DNA of 33,055 bases, taken from NCBI GenBank assembly GCA_030446305.1, contig JASUSA010000040.1, positions 1-33,055 on the forward strand, given 5' to 3'. Shown one piece after another: positions 15,425 through 23,471 of the stretch (the stretch's first letter is position 1; each line of letters begins with the position of its first letter). Under the pieces are notes generated by a model. That model made no database searches. It worked only from the letters and a program-made list of their open reading frames with translations, and was not told the DNA's origin. Both the position numbers and the translations under genes were made by a program. This stretch comes from Clostridiales bacterium (lineage in GTDB: Bacteria; Bacillota; Clostridia; Peptostreptococcales; Acidaminobacteraceae).

Positions 15425-15660
15425 AATAAAAAAGCCCTCGTCTGCCAAAGCTAGAGACGAAGGTTCGCGGTACCACTCTAATTGCGTGCACATGAGCACA
15501 CGCCACTTGAACATTTTTATCGGAATGACCCGTGCAGATTTTCTGCAAGCTCCAAGGTAGGGTTCAATTGCTCGCTTACGGGATACCTTTCAGCCGATGA
15601 ATATCCTCTCTATCCGTGCGCCGCAATCTACTGGCCTTTTCAATGCCGTCATATGCGTTT
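15425..15660 (-). promoter_or_regulatory. T-box leader of proS
   Basis: The conserved T-box AGAGTGGTACCGCG lies on the minus strand at 15479-15466. It is followed by a terminator stem CCTTCGTCT (15463-15455) / AGACGAGGG (15443-15435) and a T-run to 15425. Upstream, GGCTGAAAGG resembles the distal loop, and GAACCCTACC (15565-15556) is the likely specifier region. Either CCC or CCU there is a proline codon, matching the gene. Uncharged tRNA-Pro should stabilise the antiterminator. Confidence 0.93.
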
Positions 15661-15666
15661 TTTTAT

Positions 15667-15695
15667 AATATAGTATGATTTAATCCATTTGTCAA
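15667..15695 (-). promoter_or_regulatory. sigma-A promoter of the proS T-box transcript
   Basis: TTGACA (15695-15690), a 17-bp spacer and TATATT (15672-15667), with the start near 15660. Confidence 0.85.
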
Positions 15696-15699
15696 CACA

Positions 15700-15868
15700 T
15701 CCGGCATGAGGTTCTTTTGAAAAGCGATTTGCTTCGAATTAAATGCCAGCAGACTTTAGAAAAATTTAAGAAATAAAAAAGCTCACGTTAAGAAATCCGA
15801 CTTAAACTAATTTCAGTTTCAACATACAAACCCAGTTTGTACGACCCCGGAACTGCAAATTACTTTGG
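15700..15868 (+). other. gene-free stretch ending in an orphan terminator; possible small RNA
   Basis: No credible coding region lies here. A weak TTGAAA followed by TAAATG lies around 15716-15745. The stretch AACCCAGTTTGTACGACC and the following sequence look structured, but I recognise no known RNA family. Confidence 0.3.
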
Positions 15869-15897
15869 ACACCGACATGCTGTTGGTGTTTTTTTTT
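15869..15897 (+). terminator. orphan intrinsic terminator
   Basis: Stem ACACCGACA (15869-15877) / TGTTGGTGT (15881-15889) with loop TGC and a nine-T tract. There is no plus-strand gene upstream of it before the divergent proS promoter. Confidence 0.85.
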
Positions 15898-15920
15898 ATG
15901 CCTATTTTTATATCTATTTA

Positions 15921-15950
15921 TTTCACGCCCTCTTGCGCATATGCTATAAT
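15921..15950 (+). promoter_or_regulatory. promoter of the acyltransferase gene
   Basis: TTTCAC, an 18-bp spacer and an extended -10 TGCTATAAT (15942-15950). The leader of about 110 nt contains two hairpins, CCCAAATG/CATTTTGGG and AGCG-CGCA/TGCG...CGCT. Confidence 0.7.
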
Positions 15951-16066
15951 AGCACGAGAAACCCCAAATGATTCTGGTGTCTAATCAATCGCATTTTGGG
16001 CAATCATAGGGAATTCGAGAAGCGCGCAAATTGTGCGAATCGCTTGATAGAGGAGACTGAAATCGC

Positions 16067-17035
16067 ATGGCAGAATCTCGTAAAGCATATTATTCAAAAA
16101 TTGATCGAATACGAATCATCGCTTGTCTAGCCGTTATCGTCATCCATGTAACCGCAACACCCGTCATGACGCTGAGACCGCTGAGCATTCAACAGCTCGT
16201 TTTCATTTTCGCCAATCGAATCGCCAAACCCTCTGTCCCGCTTTTTATTTTCATCAGCGGCTTTTTGGCCTATCAGCCGACAAGACCTTTTGAATTGACG
16301 CGGTATGCAAAAAAAATAAAACGCCTCATCATGCCTTATGCACTCTGGACGCTTCTTTATCTACTTGTATTTGTAAAAACAGCCGGTTATCCGCTTTCAT
16401 TTCTTTTTTATCTGAAGCACCTTGTGCTTGGCGATATGGTTTATCATCTCTATTTTATGGTTATCCTCATCCAGCTAACCATTATAGCCCCGCTCCTAAT
16501 CCGAGGCGCACATCAGTTTGGTGCTGTCCCCTTCTGGTTGGCGACACTTTTTCTGCAGCTCCTCGTTGGCTTTTTGACAGTTCCTTATAGCGACCGTCTC
16601 TTCATAAGCTACATTGCCTATTATACATTTGGGTTTGCCGTGCATCACATCAACCCTCACAAAGGTGTTGCAGCTGCTGTTGTATGCCTTCTAGCGACTG
16701 CCTATACCGGCACCTTTATCGGCGCTATTGACTTTGGCATTTCATTGCCGCAATGGGGAGCGGCTTCGCTGTATACGCTTTATAGTTTAGCAGCTTGTGC
16801 ATTCCTTTTCAGCTGGCTTCAAAATCGCCCGCTCTTGCCTGCAGCACATCAATTCGCCCTTGCCACAGAACACATTTATTATGCGCATCCACTTGCCATT
16901 ATGGCAGGGAGCTATCTTAGCATCAAAATGGCTTTCTATTCCATCATTGGTCAAAGTCTTCTCGCTACGGGCATCATCTTTTTAACCGTTGTACCGATTT
17001 CTATGTTCTATGTTAAGCATAGGAAAATGGTATAA
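16067..17035 (+). CDS. membrane acyltransferase, family 3
   Basis: 322 residues with about ten hydrophobic segments. The opening IDRIRIIACLAVIVIHVTAT is the acyltransferase-3 signature, with the essential histidine at the end of the first helix. Such proteins O-acetylate or otherwise acylate surface glycans and lipids using a cytosolic acyl donor. No glycan-biosynthesis genes flank it, so the acceptor is unknown. AGAGGAGAC precedes the ATG. No terminator was seen before the next promoter at 17066. Confidence 0.87.
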   Translation: MAESRKAYYSKIDRIRIIACLAVIVIHVTATPVMTLRPLSIQQLVFIFANRIAKPSVPLFIFISGFLAYQPTRPFELTRYAKKIKRLIMPYALWTLLYLLVFVKTAGYPLSFLFYLKHLVLGDMVYHLYFMVILIQLTIIAPLLIRGAHQFGAVPFWLATLFLQLLVGFLTVPYSDRLFISYIAYYTFGFAVHHINPHKGVAAAVVCLLATAYTGTFIGAIDFGISLPQWGAASLYTLYSLAACAFLFSWLQNRPLLPAAHQFALATEHIYYAHPLAIMAGSYLSIKMAFYSIIGQSLLATGIIFLTVVPISMFYVKHRKMV

Positions 17036-17065
17036 ATATTTCACAAAAAATTAAACGAAGGCGTC

Positions 17066-17094
17066 TTGACTTATAGGGTGAACGCCTATATGAT
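17066..17094 (+). promoter_or_regulatory. sigma-A promoter with a flanking inverted repeat
   Basis: TTGACT (17066-17071), a 17-bp spacer and TATGAT (17089-17094). AGGCGT (17059-17064) and ACGCCT (17082-17087) form an inverted repeat around the -35 box and spacer, a plausible operator. Confidence 0.75.
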
Positions 17095-17144
17095 AAAATG
17101 CGTAAGCATTCGCTTATCCATCATAAACACTGAGGAGTTACACG

Positions 17145-17369
17145 ATGCAACACTTGAAAAAACGTACAATCGTTGAATTTAGTCTGCTGCTTTGCCTCAT
17201 CGCATTGAGCCTCACAGTCAGCCGACAATTTCAGCATGAACAGCACACGGCCTATAATAATGAAGCCGCTTTCTATGGTATTCAGATAGAAGATGCCCAG
17301 CCTTCAGAAACAACCCTGACAGTATCTGATGATACATCATTCTGGGGTATTCCCGATTTTAAGCAGTAA
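17145..17369 (+). CDS. small membrane-anchored or secreted protein, unknown
   Basis: 74 residues. A basic start (MQHLKKR) is followed by one hydrophobic helix (about 9-26), then a polar acidic tail ending TSFWGIPDFKQ. There is no lipobox. It has its own promoter and a good ribosome site (GAGGAG), which supports it as a real gene. Its last 33 bases overlap the 3' end of the convergent cysteine-rich gene. I do not recognise the family. Confidence 0.7.
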   Translation: MQHLKKRTIVEFSLLLCLIALSLTVSRQFQHEQHTAYNNEAAFYGIQIEDAQPSETTLTVSDDTSFWGIPDFKQ

Positions 17370-17621
17370 GCGTTCCGATGTTTCATTCGCATCAATCCAT
17401 ACAATGCGATCATAGCAAAATGCGCTGAATGCAGCGCATTTGCTGGGACAGCCGCAAATAACGCAGAGAATCGCATCATGTCGCATGGGATCTGCCAGCC
17501 TGACACAGTCATCACCGTAAAGATCGATCAGACGATGATAAACTGCTTTTCGATCATATCTAGGGTTGCACCCGCCACAAAATTTGACGCCGATCGTCTT
17601 AACCTTTTTATCTTCCGTCAT
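17337..17621 (-). CDS. small cysteine-rich protein, candidate Fe-S or metal binder
   Basis: 94 residues with seven cysteines in two visible motifs, FCGGCNPRYDR near 14-24 and CVICGCPSKC near 53-62, plus one later cysteine. The spacing is typical of Fe-S or zinc ligation. The ATG overlaps the stop of the upstream Nfu-like gene (ATGA), so the two proteins are translationally coupled and probably act together. I do not recognise a named family; an Fe-S carrier or a target of the Nfu scaffold is an inference from context. It shares a sigma-54 promoter with that gene. Confidence 0.8.
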   Translation of the reverse strand: MTEDKKVKTIGVKFCGGCNPRYDRKAVYHRLIDLYGDDCVRLADPMRHDAILCVICGCPSKCAAFSAFCYDRIVWIDANETSERLLLKIGNTPE

Positions 17622-17941
17622 TCATCTTTCCCAACTTTGCCATTTAAAATGGCTTTTGCAAAATCAATGAGCTCCGGACTTACATCTTGAATCACAGCAA
17701 CATTTTCAAGCCAATCAAACTGCGATTTCAGCGTCGCTTCAATAAAGGCTTTTGTAGAAAGGTCTGCCTGCGGACAACCACTGCAAGCTCCCGTCAATTT
17801 TACCTTTAAGGTATTGTCTTCAATGCCAATAATGTGCATGTCACCGTTGTGTTCTCTAAGTTTTGGCCTAATCATCATATCTGCCTTTTGATTAATCGCC
17901 GCTAGTCTTTCGTCGACATCATTTATTACGCACTCTTTCAT
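17618..17941 (-). CDS. NifU C-terminal-domain (Nfu-like) Fe-S scaffold protein
   Basis: 107 residues from the ATG preceded by AGGAGGGACA; an in-frame ATG 15 bases upstream overlaps that site and is not used. The Nfu core reads KVKLTGACSGCPQADLSTKAFIEATLK, with the CxxC pair that holds a bridging [4Fe-4S] cluster. The N-terminal 35 residues (IRPKLREHNGDMHIIGI) match the usual Nfu lead-in, IRP.L..DGGD. It would assemble or deliver Fe-S clusters in the cytosol. The linked cysteine-rich protein is a candidate partner. Expression from a -24/-12 promoter is unusual for an Fe-S housekeeping factor and suggests a specific pathway. Confidence 0.9.
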   Translation of the reverse strand: MKECVINDVDERLAAINQKADMMIRPKLREHNGDMHIIGIEDNTLKVKLTGACSGCPQADLSTKAFIEATLKSQFDWLENVAVIQDVSPELIDFAKAILNGKVGKDE

Positions 17942-18071
17942 TGTCCCTCCTGTCATTCATTATACATCTTTTAATAAATGAGGAAATTACATCATTAAAT
18001 ATAATCCTATCGTCGTTCTTGCTAAGTATCGCGTCATTTTTCACGATGCGTCATGCTATTACATATACAAC

Positions 18072-18087
18072 GCAAACTTTGTGCCAA
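18072..18087 (-). promoter_or_regulatory. sigma-54 (-24/-12) promoter of the Nfu operon
   Basis: On the minus strand TTGGCAC-AAAGT-TTGC matches the consensus, with GG at 18085-18084 and GC at 18073-18072, exactly 12 apart. The start would be near 18060, giving a leader of about 120 nt. Apart from this element, 17942-18221 holds no gene I can support. Confidence 0.87.
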
Positions 18088-18221
18088 TTGTCTCTAAACG
18101 CGCCTCATCATTGGTTTTCAGCCTTTTGACGCCTCTACACAGCACAAGTTTCACATGACATTCGTTGCATTATCGCATCGTTTTCATTTATCAATAGGAT
18201 CTTCAATCGATATCAAAGACT

Positions 18222-18260
18222 ATAAAAGCATCCAATTTCAATACAATTGGATGCTTTTTT
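18222..18260. terminator. terminator downstream of pepD
   Basis: Perfect stem GCATCCAATT (18228-18237) / AATTGGATGC (18245-18254) with a seven-base loop. T6 follows on the plus strand and TTTTAT on the minus strand. The gene it serves is pepD on the minus strand. Confidence 0.85.
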
Positions 18261-18303
18261 GCATTTTGTCACCGTCGATGCATACTCGCATCATATCCAT
18301 CAA

Positions 18304-19749
18304 TTAAATATTTTCGAGCACATCGCACAGAAAACTGAAAACGCGTTGCACCGATGAAACACTGACGCTTTCAAAAGGGGTGTGAACATCGCGCATATTC
18401 GGCCCCATGGCGATCATGTCAATATCACCAAGCTTTTCACTTAAGAAACCACATTCCAGTCCCGCATGGATCGCATCCACTTTCAGCGGTTCTTCAAATC
18501 GCTTCTCATAGACCGATGTCATTAAGTCCCGAAGCGGTGAAATCTCACGGTATGCCCACGCCGGGTAATCGGAAATTTGATACCATTTGGCACCAGACAG
18601 CGATGCAATCATCGCCGCTCGGCCGCTGATTTCATCTTTGAGTGAGACAATAGAGCTTCTTACGGAATTTGTCAGTTTTACAATCTCTTCTTCTGTCGTG
18701 AGCACACCGAGGTTTGATGAACTTTCAACAAGCCCTGCAATGGTACTGCTCATGCTCTGTACGCCAAACGGCATTAAACAGAGACCTTCCGCCACCGCTT
18801 TAGTCGTCTCTGAGTCAAAGCACATTTCAGGAACTTCTGCTTTTACCAACATCATCTGCACATCTGCATCAGCGCCGAGATGTTCTCCCCTAAATTGCTG
18901 AGAAAGTTTTGAAATTGTATCCTGCAGCGTCGATACTGCCTCTGGATTAACGAGCAGCGTCATTTGAGCAAACTTTGCAATGGCATTCATTTTTTCGCCG
19001 CCTTTGACACTGGCAAGTTCAAATGACGTTGTTTTCATGAGTGTTTGAAGTGTCCTACCTGCAAGCTTAATCGCGTTTGCCCGCATCTTATCGATCTCGA
19101 TGCCTGAATGACCGCCTTTTAGGCCTTGAATTTTTAATAAAAACGCCTCTGTCATCGTTGGCTTCTGCCATTTAATCGGCCACTCTAGAATGTTGTTTAC
19201 CCCGCCTGCACAGGATGCCAATATAACCCCTTCTTCTTCCGCATCAATGTTAATCAGCATGTCTCCAGACAAATTTGAAGGTTCAAGCGACATAACCCCG
19301 CCCATTCCCGTTTCTTCTTCAACGGTAAAGAGCGCCTGAATTGGCGGATGTTTTATCGTCTTCGATTCCAGTATTGCCATAATCATGGCAACTGCAATGC
19401 CGTTATCGGCGCCAAGGGTCGTCCCCTCTGTTTTAAGTGTATCCCCATCCAACAAGAGGGGAATGGCTTGCGTGTTAAAATCAAACGCATAGTCATCCCG
19501 TTTAACGCAGACCATATCAAGATGGCCCTGTAAAATAACGGTTGGATGTGTTTCATACCCTGTAGATGCGGGCTTTCTAATAATCACATTCATTGAAGGT
19601 TCCTGAATCACTTCCAGTCCCAACTGATTTGCAAATTGAACGCAATAGTCACTGACAGCCTTTTCATTACCTGATTCTCTCGGAATTTTCGTCAGTGCCA
19701 GGAAATGTTTAAAGACTTCATCCTGCTGTAATGCTTCCAAATGATCCAT
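18304..19749 (-). CDS. pepD: aminoacyl-histidine dipeptidase (M20C, PepD)
   Basis: 481 residues from the second ATG. AAAGGAG ends directly at the first ATG but lies 9 nt from the second, which is therefore preferred. Zinc ligands and catalytic acids are in place: H76 and D78 (LQGHLDMVC), D115 (LGADNG) and EEE 144-146 (TVEEETGMGG). A dimerisation insert follows, then the conserved C-terminal HAGLECG. It cleaves Xaa-His and other unblocked dipeptides in the cytosol, supplying amino acids. It lies 32 nt behind malQ and is probably co-transcribed with it. Confidence 0.95.
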   Translation of the reverse strand: MDHLEALQQDEVFKHFLALTKIPRESGNEKAVSDYCVQFANQLGLEVIQEPSMNVIIRKPASTGYETHPTVILQGHLDMVCVKRDDYAFDFNTQAIPLLLDGDTLKTEGTTLGADNGIAVAMIMAILESKTIKHPPIQALFTVEEETGMGGVMSLEPSNLSGDMLINIDAEEEGVILASCAGGVNNILEWPIKWQKPTMTEAFLLKIQGLKGGHSGIEIDKMRANAIKLAGRTLQTLMKTTSFELASVKGGEKMNAIAKFAQMTLLVNPEAVSTLQDTISKLSQQFRGEHLGADADVQMMLVKAEVPEMCFDSETTKAVAEGLCLMPFGVQSMSSTIAGLVESSSNLGVLTTEEEIVKLTNSVRSSIVSLKDEISGRAAMIASLSGAKWYQISDYPAWAYREISPLRDLMTSVYEKRFEEPLKVDAIHAGLECGFLSEKLGDIDMIAMGPNMRDVHTPFESVSVSSVQRVFSFLCDVLENI

Positions 19750-19781
19750 GTCGGTCATCTCCTTTGATTTTTATAATCTTA

Positions 19782-21278
19782 TCACGCTTCCGAAACCGTC
19801 TTATTCCGGCAATAGAGCGCTGTTATTGCTGCAATTGATTTCGCCAACTTCTTTGTCAGCACCTTTGAACTGATTCGAAACTGCCAGTTGCCGCCAAGCG
19901 TTGATGGATAATTCATTCTCGCAGAGTCATCCAGTCCTAGATAATCTTGCATAGGGATGACGACGAGCCCCGCTGATGAACCCATCAGCGCTCTGATAAA
20001 TCCCCAATGAATACCTTCAGAACGTGTGAGTTTTAAGTAATCTTTTGCAAATCGCCTTTCAGCTTTCGGCGCATTTCGATACCAGCCCATAATAGTATGG
20101 TTGTCATGCGTTCCCGTATAGACGACATCCTCCGCTTTGTAGTGGTGCGGAAGATACGTGCTCTCAAAATCGACACTAAAGGCAAACTGCAAGATCTTCA
20201 TCCCTGGAAAACCAAGGTCCTCTCGAAGTTTTACGACATCATCTGTTAAAATGCCAAGATCTTCGGCGATGATATCCAGCGGACCAAGCGCCTTAAAAAT
20301 ATCATCAAAAAAGGCTTTGCCTGGCCCCTTTATCCATTTACCTGTTTCGGCAGTCTCACTGCCGTATGGAATAGACCAGTACGATTCGAACCCTCTAAAG
20401 TGATCGATGCGTACTTTGTCAAAACATTCAAAACTATGTCTAAAGCGTTTAATCCACCACGCATAGCCATCTTCCGCCATACGTTCCCAATGATAAATCG
20501 GATTGCCCCACAGCTGACCCGTTTCCGAAAATGCATCCGGCGGACATCCCGATACCTGCTCGGGAAAGTTGTCTTCATTAAGCCGAAACAAAGTAGGATT
20601 GGCCCAGACATCTGCGCTGTCTTCAGCAACATAAATGGGCAAGTCGCCAATGATGCGAATACCCTTGTCATTTGCGGTGCTCTTAAGCCGATACCATTGA
20701 TCGTAAAAAAGATACTGTGTAAAAATCCAGAACCGTATGTCATCCGCATGGGTCTGTTTGAACTGAAAAACAGCTTCCGACGTGTGACATTGATACGCCG
20801 GCTCCCACGTCGACCACATGGCACCATCGTGGTGTGTCTTTAATGCCATAAAGGTGCTAAAATCATCCAGCCAATCGTGCTCGCGTTCATAAAAAACGTC
20901 AAGCGCGTGCGTAAGCGGCGCTTTTGCTTGATCAAATGCCATTCTCAAAAGAGCCATTTTTCCTTTATAAAGCGCTTCATAATCAATGGGGGTTGGTGCC
21001 TCACGAAATGAAACACGTTCAATCGCCTTCATATCGAGAAAGCCTTCTTTCACCAAAGCGTCGAGATCAATAAAATAGGGGTTGCCGGCAAACGCCGAAA
21101 AAGACTGGTAAGGCGAATCGCCAATGCCGGTAATGCCTAAGGGCAAAATTTGCCAGTAAGCTTGATTGGCACGCTCCAAAAATGAAAGGAACGCATAGGC
21201 ACCTTCCCCAAAATCGCCAATCCCATACGCACCTGGCAGTGATGATATATGCATTAAAATACCGCTGCTGCGCTTCAT
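19782..21278 (-). CDS. malQ: 4-alpha-glucanotransferase (amylomaltase)
   Basis: 498 residues, the length of the compact bacterial GH77 enzymes. The start is the ATG after GAGGTGGACA; the upstream ATG has no ribosome site. GH77 hallmarks are visible: SSGILMHISSLPGAYGIGDFG at the N-terminus, RIDHFRGFESYW with the nucleophile aspartate, IIAEDLGIL with the acid/base glutamate, and GTHDNHT. It disproportionates malto-oligosaccharides during glycogen or maltodextrin metabolism. No other glycogen gene is in the window, and its pairing with pepD looks accidental. Confidence 0.96.
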   Translation of the reverse strand: MKRSSGILMHISSLPGAYGIGDFGEGAYAFLSFLERANQAYWQILPLGITGIGDSPYQSFSAFAGNPYFIDLDALVKEGFLDMKAIERVSFREAPTPIDYEALYKGKMALLRMAFDQAKAPLTHALDVFYEREHDWLDDFSTFMALKTHHDGAMWSTWEPAYQCHTSEAVFQFKQTHADDIRFWIFTQYLFYDQWYRLKSTANDKGIRIIGDLPIYVAEDSADVWANPTLFRLNEDNFPEQVSGCPPDAFSETGQLWGNPIYHWERMAEDGYAWWIKRFRHSFECFDKVRIDHFRGFESYWSIPYGSETAETGKWIKGPGKAFFDDIFKALGPLDIIAEDLGILTDDVVKLREDLGFPGMKILQFAFSVDFESTYLPHHYKAEDVVYTGTHDNHTIMGWYRNAPKAERRFAKDYLKLTRSEGIHWGFIRALMGSSAGLVVIPMQDYLGLDDSARMNYPSTLGGNWQFRISSKVLTKKLAKSIAAITALYCRNKTVSEA

Positions 21279-21304
21279 TGTCCACCTCATTTCTATACGT
21301 AGTT

Positions 21305-21333
21305 AGCATAACATAAAAGCAATCGCTTGACAA
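21305..21333 (-). promoter_or_regulatory. promoter of malQ-pepD
   Basis: TTGTCA (21333-21328), a 17-bp spacer and TATGCT (21310-21305). Its -35 box overlaps the -35 box of the divergent hydE promoter. Confidence 0.7.
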
Positions 21334-21355
21334 AGCGGCAATTCCTTGATAAATT
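21327..21355 (+). promoter_or_regulatory. promoter of hydE leader transcript
   Basis: TTGACA (21327-21332), a 17-bp spacer and TAAATT (21350-21355). The start would be near 21362, leaving a leader of about 158 nt before hydE. Confidence 0.65.
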
Positions 21356-21479
21356 ATTAACAAGTAGCTTTTCCTAAGAGTTCCCTTACTTTTCGGACGA
21401 GCCTTTTATCACGATTACCTTATTGAGAAGTTGATTCTGATCTCGTAGGCTATGATACCCATTTTCATGCGATCATTTC

Positions 21480-21509
21480 ATGCTCTTAAGGAGCATTTTT
21501 TATTTTTTT
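21480..21509 (+). terminator. intrinsic terminator in the hydE leader (attenuator candidate)
   Basis: Stem ATGCTC (21480-21485) / GAGCAT (21491-21496) with loop TTAAG, then TTTTTTATTTTTTT ending right at the hydE ribosome site GGAGG. It lies between the predicted promoter and the gene. CCTAAGAG (21373-21380) in the leader can pair with CTCTTAAGG (21483-21491) with one bulge, a possible antiterminator. Confidence 0.7.
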
Positions 21510-21519
21510 GGAGGCTTTG

Positions 21520-22617
21520 ATGAAAGCATATATCAATCAGCTCTTTGAAACATCTGATATAAGTGATGAAGCGCTTTTAGCGCTCCTTGACGGCATGTCA
21601 GACGACGATGTCCATTACCTCTTTGAAAGTGCTAGGCGAAAAAAACAGATTTACTTCGGCGACAGCGTCTACATGCGCGGCCTCGTGGAATTTACCAATT
21701 ACTGCAAGCAGCGCTGCGCTTATTGTGGCATTCGTGCTGATAACAGCAAGGTTGAGCGGTATCGCCTCAACAAAGCACAAATTCTGCAATGCTGTGAAGA
21801 AGGATACGCTTTAGGGTATCGTACTTTTGTATTTCAGGGCGGCGAAGATCCTCATTTTACCGATGATCGCCTCTCGGCGATCATCCATGCCGTCAAATCC
21901 GCTTTTCCTGATTGTGCCATAACGCTTTCTGTCGGCGAACGATCTCGCGAAAGCTATATACGTCTGAAAGAGGCTGGCGCCGACCGCTATCTACTGCGCC
22001 ACGAGACCGCATCGCCAACGTTATACGCGTCACTGCATCCCGGTATGTCTCAGGAAAACCGCATCCAGTGTCTTTATACCCTTAAAGCGCTTGGCTATCA
22101 AGTTGGCGCAGGTTTTATGGTAGGCCTCCCCAATCAAACGCATGCTGATCTCGTCGCCGACCTGCGTTTTCTCAAGCAATTATCGCCTGAAATGGTGGGC
22201 ATCGGTCCCTTTATTCCGCAAAAGGATACACCGCTCGGTCAAGCACCACATGGCTCTGTACGCATGACATTAATCATGGTCGCCATAACGCGGCTTCTGC
22301 TCCCCAAAGTGCTTTTGCCTTCGACAACAGCGCTTGGCACACTGGACTCCAAAGGGAGAGAAAAAGCACTGCGTGCCGGTGCCAACGTCGTTATGCCCAA
22401 TCTTTCACCGACAGATGTACGAGAACAGTATGCGCTTTACGACAATAAAATCTGTACGGGAGATGAAGCCGCTCACTGTCGTCAATGTATTGAGCGGCGA
22501 ATTGTCAGTGCAGGTTTCCACGTCGATATGGGAAGAGGTGATCATCCGGACTATCAAACATCTTCCGTTGAAATTTCACCTGAAAAACGGTATGCTGATA
22601 TTATTAGGCTCGCCTAA
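21520..22617 (+). CDS. hydE: [FeFe] hydrogenase H-cluster radical SAM maturase HydE
   Basis: 365 residues from the ATG 5 nt after GGAGG. The radical SAM cluster motif is C62-x3-C66-x2-C69 in EFTNYCKQRCAYCGIR, the HydE/PylB form. FVFQGGEDPHF, LLRHETASPTLY and GAGFMVGLPNQT complete the barrel. HydE helps build the dithiolate bridge of the [FeFe]-hydrogenase H-cluster with HydG and HydF, neither of which is in the window. A pyrrolysine-pathway PylB is less likely, since no pyl genes are present. It is expressed through a leader that contains an intrinsic terminator and may be co-transcribed with the carbonic anhydrase gene 101 nt downstream. Confidence 0.92.
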   Translation: MKAYINQLFETSDISDEALLALLDGMSDDDVHYLFESARRKKQIYFGDSVYMRGLVEFTNYCKQRCAYCGIRADNSKVERYRLNKAQILQCCEEGYALGYRTFVFQGGEDPHFTDDRLSAIIHAVKSAFPDCAITLSVGERSRESYIRLKEAGADRYLLRHETASPTLYASLHPGMSQENRIQCLYTLKALGYQVGAGFMVGLPNQTHADLVADLRFLKQLSPEMVGIGPFIPQKDTPLGQAPHGSVRMTLIMVAITRLLLPKVLLPSTTALGTLDSKGREKALRAGANVVMPNLSPTDVREQYALYDNKICTGDEAAHCRQCIERRIVSAGFHVDMGRGDHPDYQTSSVEISPEKRYADIIRLA

Positions 22618-22718
22618 AAAACACATACGGTCCACCTGCATCAATTTTACGATACACATGCAGTGACTGTGTCACTTATCGCCTTAGCGCTTAGCGCAAA
22701 AACCGTCAAGGAGGTCAT

Positions 22719-23267
22719 ATGACTTATGAATACAAAGGGGTTCGCCCAACATGCGATCCCGAGAGCTTTATTGCCGACGGTGCACGCGTTATCGGACGCG
22801 TCACACTTGGCAAATACAGCAGCATCTGGTTTAATGCCGTGCTTAGAGGTGATGTCAATGCTATATCTCTCGGCGCCTACTCAAATGTTCAAGACAATGC
22901 CGTCGTACACGTTGCCGACCATCTTGAAGCGGTCATCGGCGATTTTGTCACCATTGGTCACAATGCCGTCATTCATGGCTGTACCATTGAAGACCACTGC
23001 CTCATCGGCATGAGTGCAACGATTTTAAATGGCGCCGTTATTGGCCGCGGCAGCATTATCGCAGCAGGCGCACTGGTTAAAGAAAATGAAATCATTCCGC
23101 CGCACTCCCTCGTTGTCGGGGTTCCTGCACGCGTTGTCAAGCAAGTACCGGATTACATGGATATGATTCACGCGCAAGCCGTGAAGTACAAAACACATTG
23201 GACGATCAACTATGGCTTTTTAAAAGATGCCGGCGGCGAAATCTATCATGGTGAAAAAATATTATAA
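22719..23267 (+). CDS. gamma-class carbonic anhydrase family protein
   Basis: 182 residues forming a left-handed beta-helix of hexapeptide repeats. The three zinc histidines H64, H81 and H86 (NAVVHV, IGHNAVIHGC) are present, together with the conserved LRGDVNAI and QDNAVVH segments. The family hydrates CO2 or acts as an acyltransferase-like scaffold; several bacterial members are of uncertain activity. AAGGAGG precedes the ATG. The inverted repeat AGTGAC/GTCACT lies in the gap after hydE. It shares the downstream bidirectional terminator. Confidence 0.92.
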   Translation: MTYEYKGVRPTCDPESFIADGARVIGRVTLGKYSSIWFNAVLRGDVNAISLGAYSNVQDNAVVHVADHLEAVIGDFVTIGHNAVIHGCTIEDHCLIGMSATILNGAVIGRGSIIAAGALVKENEIIPPHSLVVGVPARVVKQVPDYMDMIHAQAVKYKTHWTINYGFLKDAGGEIYHGEKIL

Positions 23268-23421
23268 GTCCTTAATGAAATTCCGCAATAACCTTGAGTT
23301 GATCCTTCACTGCCATCTGTTAAATTTTTGCACGATGAAAATAATCCCTATTGTGGTGAACGGATTATAATCTGAATAAGACAATTTCCTAAACTGAAAA
23401 ACTTTATTAAAATGATAAAAA

Positions 23422-23465
23422 GGTTCACTGCCCCATATTTTCATGCGGCAATGAACCCTTTTTTT
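23422..23465. terminator. bidirectional terminator
   Basis: Stem GGTTCACTGCC (23422-23432) / GGCAATGAACC (23447-23457) with one mismatch. A-rich sequence precedes it and a T-run follows. It separates the convergent carbonic anhydrase and iron-operon transcripts. Confidence 0.88.
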
Positions 23466-23471
23466 CATTTT

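Noticed and set aside
17941..18129. Plus-strand 62-codon frame before pepD
   Set aside because: It is an AT-rich chance frame over the sigma-54 leader of the opposite operon, without a ribosome site.
22321..22340. TTGGCAC in hydE as a sigma-54 promoter
   Set aside because: There is no GC at the -12 position and it lies inside coding sequence.
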